A DNA stretch of 64,000 bases. It comes from Arenicola marina (Eukaryota > Annelida > Polychaeta > Arenicolidae). The stretch is from NCBI GenBank assembly GCA_964019135.1, contig OZ025261.1, positions 36,756,820 through 36,820,819 on the forward strand. Reading direction: 5' to 3'. The position numbers and the translations under genes are program-made. Shown in pieces: positions 1-9,496 of this stretch (position 1 is its first letter; each line of letters begins with the position of its first letter). Under the pieces are notes generated by a model. It ran no database searches. It saw only the letters and a program-made list of their open reading frames with translations, and was not told the DNA's origin.

Positions 1-234
1 TTCGAAAGCTTCCACCGCAAAGTATCTCAACTATTTAAAATATTTACCTTTTTGCAATCTACAAACTTTATTCTGACTTATGGCACCTTTTCTGAAGTCG
101 AACATCAGCAACATATACACTAACATGTAAAACATACCATTTACTAGTTCAGTTTAAGTACGCCCCCATACTTATTTTCTACATCGAAAACCTTGGTGGT
201 AGTTTTGATGCCAAATCTAAATTGTGTACTGTTA

Positions 235-305
235 TTTAGATGTATGCCCACTTTGACCGCAGTCCATTTTGACCGCTGGATGATTTGACTGTGGAAGTCT
301 GAAAG
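235..305 (+). repeat. Dispersed repeat fragment (family A)
   Basis: A stretch containing CCACTTTGACCGCAGTCC and then GACCGCTGGATGATTTGACT. Recognisable relatives lie at about 4800-4860 (same strand) and 5755-5820 (opposite strand), so this is an interspersed repeat and not unique sequence. Superfamily not identified. Confidence 0.55.
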
Positions 306-307
306 GA

Positions 308-573
308 AAGGTTTGGTTGGTTGGTTATTCAGGACGCTTTAACCACTTTTGGTCATAATGCGTCAATGGGAGAAGGAAGGGAGAGTGAAGCTATGTCTCT
401 TGGGGTAACTCCCTACTCTTTAAAAAGAAAGACATGGGATCTATATCCTGCAACCACACAGACATAGCCACAGCAGGGCTCGAACCACCAATCCATGTGC
501 CGTTAGTCTCTCAGGTGACTCGTTATGAAGCCCATGTAAGCGCTCTAGTCCACTGAGCTATCGCGCTGGCCCC
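308..573 (-). mobile_element. tRNA-derived SINE, minus orientation
   Basis: Read on the minus strand, the element starts with a tRNA-like head. The A box TAGCTCAGTGG (550-560) and B box GGTTCGAGCCC (476-486) match the RNA polymerase III internal promoter. The body ends in a motif reading GACCAAAAGTGGTTAAAGCG and a CCAA-repeat tail (about 308-330). A second copy on the plus strand at 61730-61967 shares head, body and tail, which confirms a SINE family. The intact A and B boxes mean this copy could still be transcribed by Pol III. It is not a tRNA gene: it lacks a full cloverleaf and continues for another 150 bp or so. Confidence 0.85.
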
Positions 574-744
574 AAAAGGGAAGGGTATAGGCCTTATATA
601 TAGCTGGGAAATGGGACCCTGCCTTGCTATACTTCAGGCAGGTAGCCGGCTTGTAGGCTCCTATGCCCAACCCTGAATTCCGGCTGCCAGCCCAGTGATG
701 CAATCTCCGATTGCTTACCTCGGCTGTCATGTTTCAGCTGATTA

Positions 745-890
745 ATGATAACAACCAGATATTTCAATTCCTTTTCACCTGGGCATGACTCTATCCCCTT
801 AAACATTAACCACCAACCCCCCACACCATGCCCAACATAAAGTTTACCGCTAACCCCACTGGCGGTCCAAACGTCCTGCAGTGCAGTCAA
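745..890 (-). repeat. Dispersed repeat fragment (family A, inner part)
   Basis: The reverse complement matches 4840-4960, with shared landmarks GACCGCCAGTGGGG, a TTGGGCATGGTGTGGGGGGT-like block, and a GTCAATGTT/GTTAATGTT block. Translation similarity between the copies is weak and there is no recognisable protein domain. Treated as a non-coding interspersed repeat. Confidence 0.5.
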
Positions 891-1027
891 AAAGTGTGTA
901 AACTGTTATTAAATTCCTATGCTATAGGATGGTGCGTACGTATAATAAATATGTAGATCTATATAATAGTAATTGACCATGCACAAGACCAGCTGCTCTG
1001 TTTGCTGACCCTTGAAGTCATGTGACT

Positions 1028-1735
1028 AAAGTCAAAGTCATAAATGCCGTAGACACACGTTTCGGCCTATATTTTCCGCGATTGTGCTGCGATCGCTCTA
1101 CAAATTACTGACATGAGAAAGCAACACTAGACCATTTTAATGATACCAAACTTACGTTTGTACTGCGATGTTATCCTATTTTATGACACAAAAAATATTT
1201 CTCCATGCTGACACTCCATTGGCAGCAGACACACTTTCGCAAATAGACTAAATCCCAGACAATGAAAGGCTCTATACTTGCCATGGCATCCTCGTGGCTG
1301 GTATAAATATAGAGCATGTATTGTTCAAAGCACGTTCGGCGCCATGGCAACCATTGTTTTAGTATTTTGGCGACAGAGCGTCTTCTGCCAATGGCGTGTC
1401 AGCATGGAGAAATATTCTTTGTGTCATAAAAAAAGGATAACATCGCAGTACAAACGTAAGTTTGGTAGACTAGATCTATCATAAAAATGGTCTAGTGTTG
1501 CTTTCTCACGTCAGATATTTTGAGAGTGATCGAGGCAAATTCGCGGAAAATATGGGCCGAAACCACAGGCACAGTAAATCAGTGAAGGGGGGAGGCCGGG
1601 TGGGGGGGGGGGGGGGGTAGGGGGACCCATGCGTTGTGGGGCCCCCTACCCCCCACCCCCCCATCCTCCCCCCTCCACTGATTTACTGTGCCTGTGGCCG
1701 AAACGTGTGTCTACGGTATTTATGACTTTGACTTT
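1028..1735. mobile_element. Foldback element (long inverted repeats) carrying a nested MITE
   Basis: The ends are inverted copies: AAAGTCAAAGTCATAAAT at 1028 and its reverse complement ending at 1735. The arms continue inward for roughly 200 bp (ACACACGTTTCGGCC, then TTTTCCGCG, GAGAAAGCAACACTAGACCA, ACTTACGTTTGTACTGCGAT and others). The central loop is about 1240-1380. The right arm is interrupted by a 133-bp insertion at 1564-1696. No protein-coding capacity. It belongs to a non-autonomous DNA transposon or foldback class; the superfamily is not clear and no convincing target duplication is visible at the outer ends. Confidence 0.8.
1564..1696. mobile_element. hAT-like MITE nested in the foldback element
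   Basis: A 133-bp palindromic element. The terminal inverted repeats begin CACAGGCACAGTAAATCAGT and are perfect for 21 bp. It is flanked by a perfect 8-bp target duplication GCCGAAAC (1556-1563 and 1697-1704). The 8-bp duplication and a CA start are typical of hAT elements. The interior is G-rich on one side and C-rich on the other (poly-G about 1602-1617), so the whole element can form one hairpin. Confidence 0.8.
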
Positions 1736-1744
1736 ATAAACTAA

Positions 1745-4235
1745 AGTGTTCATTGCAACACCCAACTCTGTCTCTGGGGCATAAACAACACAGTCCTAGT
1801 TACCTTGAAAACAATATCTGCCTCTGACCAACCAGGGCGAATGGTTTGCAGAACCTCCTTGGCACCCGCCTCAGCATCGTTGACATCAATCTGGACATCG
1901 AGCTCTTTCACGCCTGATATCTGCATACTGAAATAGTTTCAGGGCATCTAGCAATGTAGATTGGGTGATAAGCTCGTCTTGGTGGACAAAAGATACACGC
2001 AACTGTTGCTGCCACCTCACCAATCAATAAAGGCCATCAATCAAATGTACGGCCCATTAGAAATGAACCGAAGTTCACTTGACAAGTTGACAGTCCAGCT
2101 GTAGCCTGGTTCCGCGGCCCCAACTCGTTTGAGCGGCTGTACCAGCCTAGTCCAGCTGGTGCCACCACTCAATCTCTAGGTGGCTTTTCTTGTGCTAACC
2201 TGCGCGCCCCCCAGGGAATGGGGATGATCTCCCGGCGGAGGGCGTCCCTCTGCCGTCAAATTTAACCATCAGAATTATCCTTCATCCGCGAAAATTGAAA
2301 TGAATCTAATCGAAGATAAATTCGCGGTTTGGCATCAAATACACTACTGTTTAGCATTTACTGTGCCACTGGTACCATACCTGACGAATGCATTTGAGTT
2401 TAATTAATTTGAAGCAATGCTACTTTCGAACTATATTTTCGAATGCAATCGAGGTCAAAGGCGTGAAGCGTTTTGAACTTTGACCAAAGATTGTCTAGAC
2501 AATCTTTGCTTTGACCCCGTACGTGTTATTTAGAAACAAAAATTCTCTTAACTCTTCCATTGTGATCATTCGACAACGGAAAGTCTATATTTTTCAAATT
2601 CTGCATCGAAAATTCAATATTCAATCTAAAAAACCCTCTAAAACCATTCGTGACCCCAGGACCGTTGAGGTCAACCTTGAGGTGGACGGTGACGTGGGGC
2701 AGAGGTGATGTGAGGAACGAGCGCCCTCTGCTGGCAGAGTGGAATGGGGCCTGTGATCAAACATCGAATACGCGTCTACGTGCAGCGCCATGCACAAATC
2801 GACGCCAGAACTGACAATTCGACACAATCTTAAGAACCCTAACAGGTTTGCTCCAAACCGTGAAACTATACCGAGAGAGCTGGCTTGGCGGTTTCGGCTC
2901 CACAGAACTGTCAGTTCAATCAACACATGCATCATAGTTATAATCAAAAATGTAATGAACATAGAGACTTGCTTTAAACATATTTTTATTTTGCAATTTG
3001 GAAACGAGCAATGCCTATACAAATCCCTCTTGCTTATATGTGAGGTACAAGTAACAAGCAAAACATTAATTACCTTAAACATAAACACATTAATGACATT
3101 CAATCAGATTGAAGGCGCAACATATTATCTCCTGAAGCGGCCAGACGTAGCGCTGCAGACATGCAATTCTTCCAATATAGCTTGCTAATTTTTTTTTTAA
3201 TGATAGGCTTGGGCCTCCATACAAGATGTTACCCATGGTGGGTGATGTTTATACAGGTGCAGGGATGTTAAATTAGTTTCATAATTATATACCTGAGTAC
3301 ATTTTTCATATTCATACAGTGTAGTAGTCTTCAAGTTAAATGATCAACTCAAAGATTTCTGGATTGCACAAAATATGATGAAGACGTAGGCCGCATAGTA
3401 TTTATAAATAGTATTTAGTAAAGACGCCTTTATGGTAGGGTTATTCTATCTAGTCTTCTCCAAGGATTAACATACTTATATATTGTTTATGTCAATACTC
3501 ACTATTATAAGAGCAAATTAAGTACTCATTCATTTGGTTAGCGCTTGATTGCCGCTGCGATAGTTGATCTGTAATTGATCAAGCTGATAAGCGTCTCATC
3601 TTTCTGTTGTTTATAGTTCTAGTGTTTCTTACTTTCTTTACATATCGTTTTTACTTTTAGCAAAAAACGACGGTCAATTCGTGGCGTAGTTTAAACACGA
3701 GGTTTCAATAAATCATGATAAACGTAGCCATTGTTTGTTGTCGCTCATCGTCTCTGTTTGCTGAGAGCAGGTTTATATGTATTAATTAAGTTATTCTAAT
3801 TTTATAAGGTTCTTGCAGAATTAAAGTTCTTTAACTTACGCGTTTTCCGTATTGATATCTTAAACTACGCGCAACTTCACTTCTACGCAGGGCCAGCAGC
3901 TATAGATAGTTTCGTCGGTGGAACGTTCAGTGTCGAAAAGACACTGAAAGCATCCAGCAATTTGATGCAATTGTCAATTTTATTCCCTTCTTTAGGTCTT
4001 CTTTGCATATCGTCATTAACATGTGATGTCAAATAAAGTTTTAATATATATCTTTACAGTTATATATATACTTGCATGGTCTCTTTTTACTTGAGATAAA
4101 GATGGCACTTTACATGCAAATGTGCTCCTTTAACGAGAGGGTGCGTAGGTCGGACATAACCCCGGGGGGGGGGGTGTACTTAATACATTGTTGTGGGCGG
4201 GGGGAGGAGGTCCGCGGTAAAGCCTCCCCCCCCCT
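1745..4235. other. Intergenic, no gene seen
   Basis: No supported exon. The stretch is mostly AT-rich single-copy sequence. The only structure found is the 24-bp palindrome at 2485-2508. Short ORFs of 130-160 codons at 2621-3188 overlap on both strands and show no domain. Confidence 0.5.
2485..2508. repeat. Perfect 24-bp palindrome
   Basis: A perfect inverted repeat centred on TCTAGA (half-site CAAAGATTGTCT). Imperfect extension on both sides by TGACC / GGTCA-like sequence. Function unknown. Confidence 0.7.
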
Positions 4236-4327
4236 TTTCACCGCCAAAATCCGCTCGGTCCGTGTGTTTTACCGCCAAAAGCCGCTCGGTCGGGGCGTTT
4301 TACGGCCACAACCCGCTCTACGAACGC
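4236..4327. repeat. Three-copy 31-bp tandem repeat
   Basis: Three diverged units of TTTTACCGCCAAAAGCCGCT plus a GCTCGGTC-like remainder, period 31 bp (TTTT at about 4236, 4267 and 4298). Surrounded by poly-G and poly-C tracts. Confidence 0.65.
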
Positions 4328-4799
4328 ACATTTTCAGAGCCCCCTCTCCCCCCCGGTCGCAAGTTTTCCGCTCTATAGGGGTATTTTTTTTATCACAAAT
4401 GTCTGTTCCCTCAGGCATCAAGGGCCATCCGCGCCCCCCCCCCCCCTCCCCGCCAGATTCGTATAACAGTGCCCTCCCCCCTCACCCCTCCGGGGACATA
4501 ACATTTGTCCATTTGCGCCAGGTGTCGTCGCTGTGCTGCTATAGAATAGTGCATCAGCGCTGCAGATACAGCATCTGTCTAAAGTCAAGGTCACTGCAAA
4601 GAAACATGTTGAGAAACTTGGCCAGAATTGTAGGTGTATTGTGTTAAGCGTAGCTTATGATTTATGCCCGTCATGCTATTGTGTCTGTGAGAATTGTGCT
4701 TTGTCGGTGGCGTTTATTTCAGGCAGTGGCGATGAGCTATGGGCAAAGCACAGGCGCCGTGGGCTTTCATGTTCTTCTGTTATCGCTCATGACATGCGC

Positions 4800-4960
4800 A
4801 GTTGCTGGTTTACGCCCATTTTTGACCGCAAGGTCCCGCAAGACGATTTGACTGCCAGTGGGGGCAGTGGGGTTGTGGGGGTGAAGTTTGTGTTGGGTAT
4901 GGTGTGGGGGGGTTGGCGGTCAATGTTCGAGGAGGTAAAGGTATACCCATGGCGGCTGGG
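4800..4960 (+). repeat. Dispersed repeat copy (family A)
   Basis: Contains both blocks found separately at 235-305 and 745-890: CCCATTTTTGACCGCAAG followed by GATTTGACTGCCAGTGGGGG and the TATGGTGTGGGGGGTTGG block. This is the copy that joins the two halves. At the other locus a SINE (308-573) lies between them. Confidence 0.5.
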
Positions 4961-5754
4961 ACCAGCAACGGGAGAGGGGCATCACTGGGAGGTGGCATCA
5001 GCATCAGCTGCATGAGCCACATCTCCAGTTACCAGAGCTGGCCTAAAGGCCAGAGTGGACAGCTTGCTGAAAGCCAACAATCGTGAGAGTAAGGATAAAC
5101 TTTACAAAAAGCTTAATTATGTCATGTGTTTGTCCCCTAGGCTATATATTAATACCTGCCTAACTGAAAACATTTTATAATTCAAAAATATCTGTCTAAT
5201 AGTTCCAGTGATTCGTGTAAAATACTCAGCGCTCATTTTTGTCAGGGTACCCTGTCGCAAGGATTGTTTTCAGCCGCCATTGCCGTTGTGCTCTGAAGTC
5301 CAAAGTGGCAAATGTTAGTGGCCCCACTCTGTGTAGCACATGGGGTCTTCAATTGCCTGCTTTCAGGCCTACGAAAAAAGTTACTTTGACCAACCGTTGA
5401 AAACAATCATGGCGCCTAAGCGGTCTGCGTAGACGTTGTGCTCTCGTTATGAAGCCCAGCAATTCGCACATAAGACATTTATTTGTACAAAAGCAAGCTA
5501 TAAATGTAAAGTCAAATGATTTGTAGTTATCTTGGTTTTAAAGAAATGTGAAAACAGAAAAGATGTTATTGTGAAATTGCAATTTTTTATGCCATCAGGA
5601 GCGTTTCGCTGGCAAAAAGGCTGGTATCTGCTGCCACTTTAGTGCGAGCCTGTGAGTGATGAAGTGGCCTGTCGTAACATCTCCAGCTGTGGTAATACAG
5701 GATTGGGCATCTCTGGGTCCTATTCCCCAACTACATATGAAGTCTACACCCCTT

Positions 5755-5820
5755 GCCCTTCACAGTTCCATAGTCAAATCATCCAGCGGTAAAAATGGAC
5801 TGTGGTCAAAGTGGATATAT
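5755..5820 (-). repeat. Dispersed repeat fragment (family A)
   Basis: On the minus strand it reads TCCACTTTGACCACAGTCCA and then TTTTTACCGCTGGATGATTT, close to the copy at 235-305. Confidence 0.5.
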
Positions 5821-6189
5821 ACCTTCCTTCTCCACCAGTCATCACTCAACCCCCAGTGTCAGCTGGTGAGACCAGGGTGAGACAGTCACATAAATTTTTA
5901 ATCCAAAGCCGCAACCACGAAGAGTCTAAGCCAATGAGAATGCTTGTTATTGTTATTAGGCTTCTTGTTTAGGGTACTCAGCTGGGTGATGGAGGGTGGT
6001 AGAGGGGAGGGGGATATTTAGGAATTACCAAATAATTTGACTTATGGCTATGGATGCTTCGGCTTAGATATTTCGGCTCATCCAAAAAGTATAACATATT
6101 ATAACATTACTGCCCCATTAGAGTTTGGTGATATAAAAAACAATATACATATCCGGAAAGGTCTATTACCGACTTAAGAGATATCATAC

Positions 6190-6650
6190 CCCTACATAGC
6201 CTCTGGAGACCACTCCTCTGTGGGGTCTCTGTTCCAGCATGTATTTCTACAGGGATTTTCAAAAAGAATATGCACATTTGGAAATCCTGAATTATCTGGC
6301 ACATTGGGGCTAAATATCACATATTTGTATAGATTAATTTTTAGCTATCAAATATTTATCTAAACGATTAAGAAAATTGTTTATCTCACTTGTATCTGCG
6401 TTTGCAAGACATTTTACTGAGCACCAATATCTAATATATGCACCATATTTGTTTTTTTTGCGTATTTGATAGCAAATTTGATAGCTAAAGGATTGAACTA
6501 TATAGACATGTGATATTTAGCCCCAGTGTGCCTTCTGATAAATCAGAATTCCTAAATGTGCCTATTCTTTTGGAAAACCCCTGTGGGAACTACAGGGTGG
6601 AACCAAGACCCAACAGAGTGGTCTCCCAAGGCTAAGCCCTACTTAGCTCC
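6190..6650. mobile_element. Degenerate foldback element
   Basis: Two imperfect inverted arms, about 6190-6350 and about 6465-6645. The best inner match is ACATTGGGGCTAAATATCAC on the left against its near-reverse complement around 6510-6535 (GTGATATTTAGCCCCAGTGT). Further out, GAGACCCCACAGAGGAGTGG and AAGACCCAACAGAGTGGTCT correspond. Substitutions and small indels suggest an old insertion. No coding sequence. Confidence 0.65.
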
Positions 6651-7061
6651 ATGAAGGTTAGTGTGGCTGGACTACCCCTGCTCCACAACAGTGGAATTTA
6701 GTCGCAACATGGTAAATAATCTGAATCCATAAGTTGATGTAATGGCACTGAAGTATATGGAATCAAATCCACCCCCTCCCCCCAATCCCAGCATTTACAA
6801 AATTGATGAAATTGTGGAACACCACCTGTATTACACAATAGCATTGAAGAACCCTTATAGTTTCATTAAGATTTATCAAACACAACCTTAGTACCTGAGC
6901 TATCATCTATTTATTGACTGACTGATCATGTATAACCAAAATAAATGTTACTGTAAACTGCCTATTAGAAGCCGCAGCTTATATTAGGAAGTTGGAGGGT
7001 CAAATTCCCGGGTTTTAGTCGGAAGTCAGGGTGCGGCTTCAAATAGGGCTTTTTGTCGATT

Positions 7062-7424
7062 TCAAGTGAGCGTGGCAGGACAAGGGGGCGGGGGGGGAGT
7101 AATGCGAAAATCTTCAGCTTTACGTCTCGCCTGAACGCGCAGCATGGTTCCAGAGACAGCTATACCATCAGTCCTCTGCTCTTTAAACCATGCAATCATA
7201 GTGTTATCAAGGTTGGGCTTGATCAAATGTCTACCACCGCCAGGGAGCCTCTTCGAGCTGCGCGGTCTAACAGCCATCTCAGATCACTTCTTCTTCCACT
7301 CTCGGACTTGTTTCTCATTGAGACCAAAGTGCTCAGCAGTAGCTCTGTTACTCTGAGACTCAGTCGCATGTTGAATAACCTTCAACTTGAAAGCTGCGTC
7401 GTAAGATGTTCTTTTCCCAGGCAT
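7062..7424 (-). pseudogene. Tigger/pogo-like transposase N-terminal fragment
   Basis: Translation from the ATG at 7424 on the minus strand begins MPGKRTSYDAAFKLKVIQ and continues through a helix-turn-helix region (ATAEHFGLNEKQVREW). This is the start typical of Tigger/pogo-family transposases, which bind transposon ends through a tandem HTH (CENP-B-like) domain. An in-frame TGA at 7284-7286 follows the WKKK stretch. After it the same frame resumes with a SSKRLPGGGR segment and the start of the second HTH (IAWFKEQRTDGIAVSGTML), as in intact relatives. The frame then runs into a poly-C tract and ends at 7062. The DDE catalytic domain is absent. Dead copy. Confidence 0.8.
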
Positions 7425-7605
7425 TGTGTTACCCGTGGCAATCAAGACCCACAATGAGCTACTTATGGGTGTGTTATTTATTTATACTGCCACGCGACTC
7501 CCCCCCCCCCCCCCCCCCCCCCTACCTATTGTAGACCAATGATCAGAGGCCAGGTTTCAGGTGGTGTAACTTGATACGGCTGCCGGATTCATAAACATGC
7601 AGTAG

Positions 7606-7837
7606 GAGCCAGCCACTGGTGTGACACTTGATAAGAGCAGCGATCGGAGAGGGACAGGTGAATGTTGTTAGTAGTCGCGACTGCTTGTATAAACAATTAA
7701 TTGGTTTGGTAAGGTCCAGGAGAGCCAGCCACTGGTGCGACACTTGATAAGAGGTGCGATTGGAGAGGGAGAGGTGAATGCTGTTAGTGGTCGCGACTGC
7801 TTGTATAAACAATTAAGTGGCTTGGTTGGCCGAATGG
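7606..7837. repeat. 116-bp tandem duplication inside the transposon
   Basis: Two copies offset by 116 bp (GAGCCAGCCACTGGT at 7606 and 7722), each ending near CTTGTATAAACAATTAA. About 90% identical by eye. Confidence 0.7.
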
Positions 7838-8363
7838 ATTAAGCAGGAATACAGGGCGGAGGGCGGGCCGGTGGGGGGGGGGGGGTCGGAAAGGCCAAAG
7901 TCACGGTGCGGCTTATAATATGTAGTTTTCCGGAAATGGTTCTGGGCGCCGGCCAACCCAGTTTTTAGGCCAAAGTTGGGGTGCGGCTTCTAATAGGCAG
8001 TTTATGGTATGTAGAAATTATCAATATGTAACTATCTTTTTACAATTTATCTTTAGGTCATAAAATGTTACAGGATGTTTGCATCACATTGTGCTAAAGC
8101 ACTGGCTATTATTTAAATAAAATATGATGCAGTTTGACAGTAATTATAAGATGGCAAAGGTTGTATAAACAGAAACATACATGGTGGATTAAGACAGAAA
8201 AGATATATGTTAAGCACATCTCATGGTTAGATATAAACTTATCTCTAAATATAGAAAGACAGTATAACATTCATACAACACTCGTATTCAACTTTATACA
8301 AAGAGATTATACATCAGACATACCTTCTGCCGCATCCAGCCCCAGAGGTTGGTACGGGGTTGA

Positions 8364-8437
8364 GACAAACCAGACTATGCGACCTACAGAGCTGGGTTGG
8401 GACAAACCAGACTATGCGACCTACAGAGGCATCGAGC
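8364..8437. repeat. Two-copy 37-bp tandem repeat
   Basis: GACAAACCAGACTATGCGAC occurs twice, 37 bp apart, within otherwise single-copy sequence upstream of SDHAF2. Confidence 0.6.
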
Positions 8438-8604
8438 CTGTATTTATTGACTTTTCCCAATTGGGATGGGCCACAAAAGGCTAAGCCCGACAAGACGATT
8501 GGACAGACAGGACAAACACATGACACAAATAACACTCCTCTAAAAAAACTAATACTCCTTGGTGGACCGCACAACAATATGCTAATGAACTGACACTCCT
8601 ACAC

Positions 8605-8670
8605 ATGAACACGACTCTAGTATCGGTCACAGTCTCTTGTCAAAAGTATGGAAAGCCTATTGCTCTCACA
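8605..8670 (+). CDS. SDHAF2: Candidate first coding exon of SDHAF2 (mitochondrial presequence)
   Basis: The ATG at 8605 opens 22 codons that end exactly at a donor, CTCACA|GTAAGC. The exon is phase 0 and the next exon at 9276 also begins in phase 0. Joined to the three certain exons it gives 510 nt, or 169 residues plus stop, against 166 residues in the human protein. The first 40 or so residues would then contain no acidic residue and several Lys/Arg, as expected for a matrix-targeting presequence. The start context is weak (C at -3) and presequences are not conserved, so homology cannot confirm it. Another upstream exon, or use of the ATG at 9240 in an unspliced leader, remains possible. 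Confidence 0.35.
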
Positions 8671-9275
8671 GTAAGCCTATTCATATTATTGTCAAGTACA
8701 TTCTACTATACCAGCCCAAATGGCTGGTACTTGGTTCATACCTGTATCTATATGTTTGTGCAGAATAAAGATCCTGCAAAGGGAGATATAGAGACATGCA
8801 TCTTTCCTTTTTATTATCTCAATATGACTTGCCTGGTACATATCTAAAGCCTCCTACTTAACTATCCACTTAACATTTCTAATATATTAATTATAATCTC
8901 AACACTTTTCTCTTATCTTACTGGTTAATAAGCTGGTTTGCGATAAATAGGTACAATCTACTTGCATCAGGATTTGAAACTTGGATCCTTGTAATAACTA
9001 AGGTTAGGTGACTGAGTATACATACAGTAGGTCAGCATGTTCTAAAGATATAGTCAGCTTTAACAGATACCTTCAGTTGCAGTCATGGTCACTGACATTT
9101 TTCTTTTTATGTATGGCATCTTAGATCTTTAAGGTATAGTAACTTATATGGTTATTTGGCTAACTGGAAAGAAACTATTACACATTTGGCATTAAAATTG
9201 AAATTCAACGATTAAATATTTGTCTGCATGTGATATCATATGACTCAATGGCCATATTATTCATTCCACGTACAG

Positions 9276-9496
9276 CCTGCCCTGCTATTTCGGCCACAAG
9301 CTGGACAACTTCCGCGTCATCTGAGTAATGTACCTTCCGGGCCAGGCTCCGGGGGCGAAGGGCCTGTGGTGGACGAGATGAACCCCCCCATCCCCACCTA
9401 CCAGGCTCGCACAGGCGAGACCATGGAAGTAAAGAAAGCCAGGCTGGTCTACCAGAGCAGAAAGAGAGGCATGCTGGAAAATGGAATTCTTCTCAG
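9276..9496 (+). CDS. SDHAF2: SDHAF2 exon with the RGxxE motif
   Basis: The acceptor is at TTCCACGTACAG (ends 9275) and the donor is CTTCTCAG|GTACAG. The exon codes for a linker rich in Pro and Gly, then the helical segment [19 protein letters not shown]. It ends after two bases of a Ser codon completed by the next exon. The upstream frame is open to an ATG at 9240, so the exact 5' border is inferred from the acceptor and from comparison with the human exon. Confidence 0.9.

Larger units (their letters stand above)
6951..8007. mobile_element. pogo/Tigger-type DNA transposon with TIRs and TA duplication
   Basis: Terminal inverted repeats share AAACTGCCTATTAGAAGCCG (left about 6955, right about 7984-8003), with a TA dinucleotide immediately outside each end (6949-6950 and 8008-8009), as in the Tc1/mariner/pogo superfamily. 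Subterminal GTGCGGCTTC motifs recur inside both ends. The minus strand carries a broken transposase N-terminus (7062-7424). The element is about 1.06 kb, too short for a full transposase, so it is a deleted non-autonomous copy. It also contains a 116-bp tandem duplication (7606-7837) and poly-C/G tracts. Confidence 0.85.

Noticed and set aside
308..573. tRNA gene on the minus strand
   Set aside because: A and B boxes are present but the sequence continues into a shared SINE body and CCAA tail, and the cloverleaf is incomplete.
2621..3188. 160- and 132-codon ORFs on opposite strands
   Set aside because: They are mutual shadows in AT-rich sequence without homology or splice signals.
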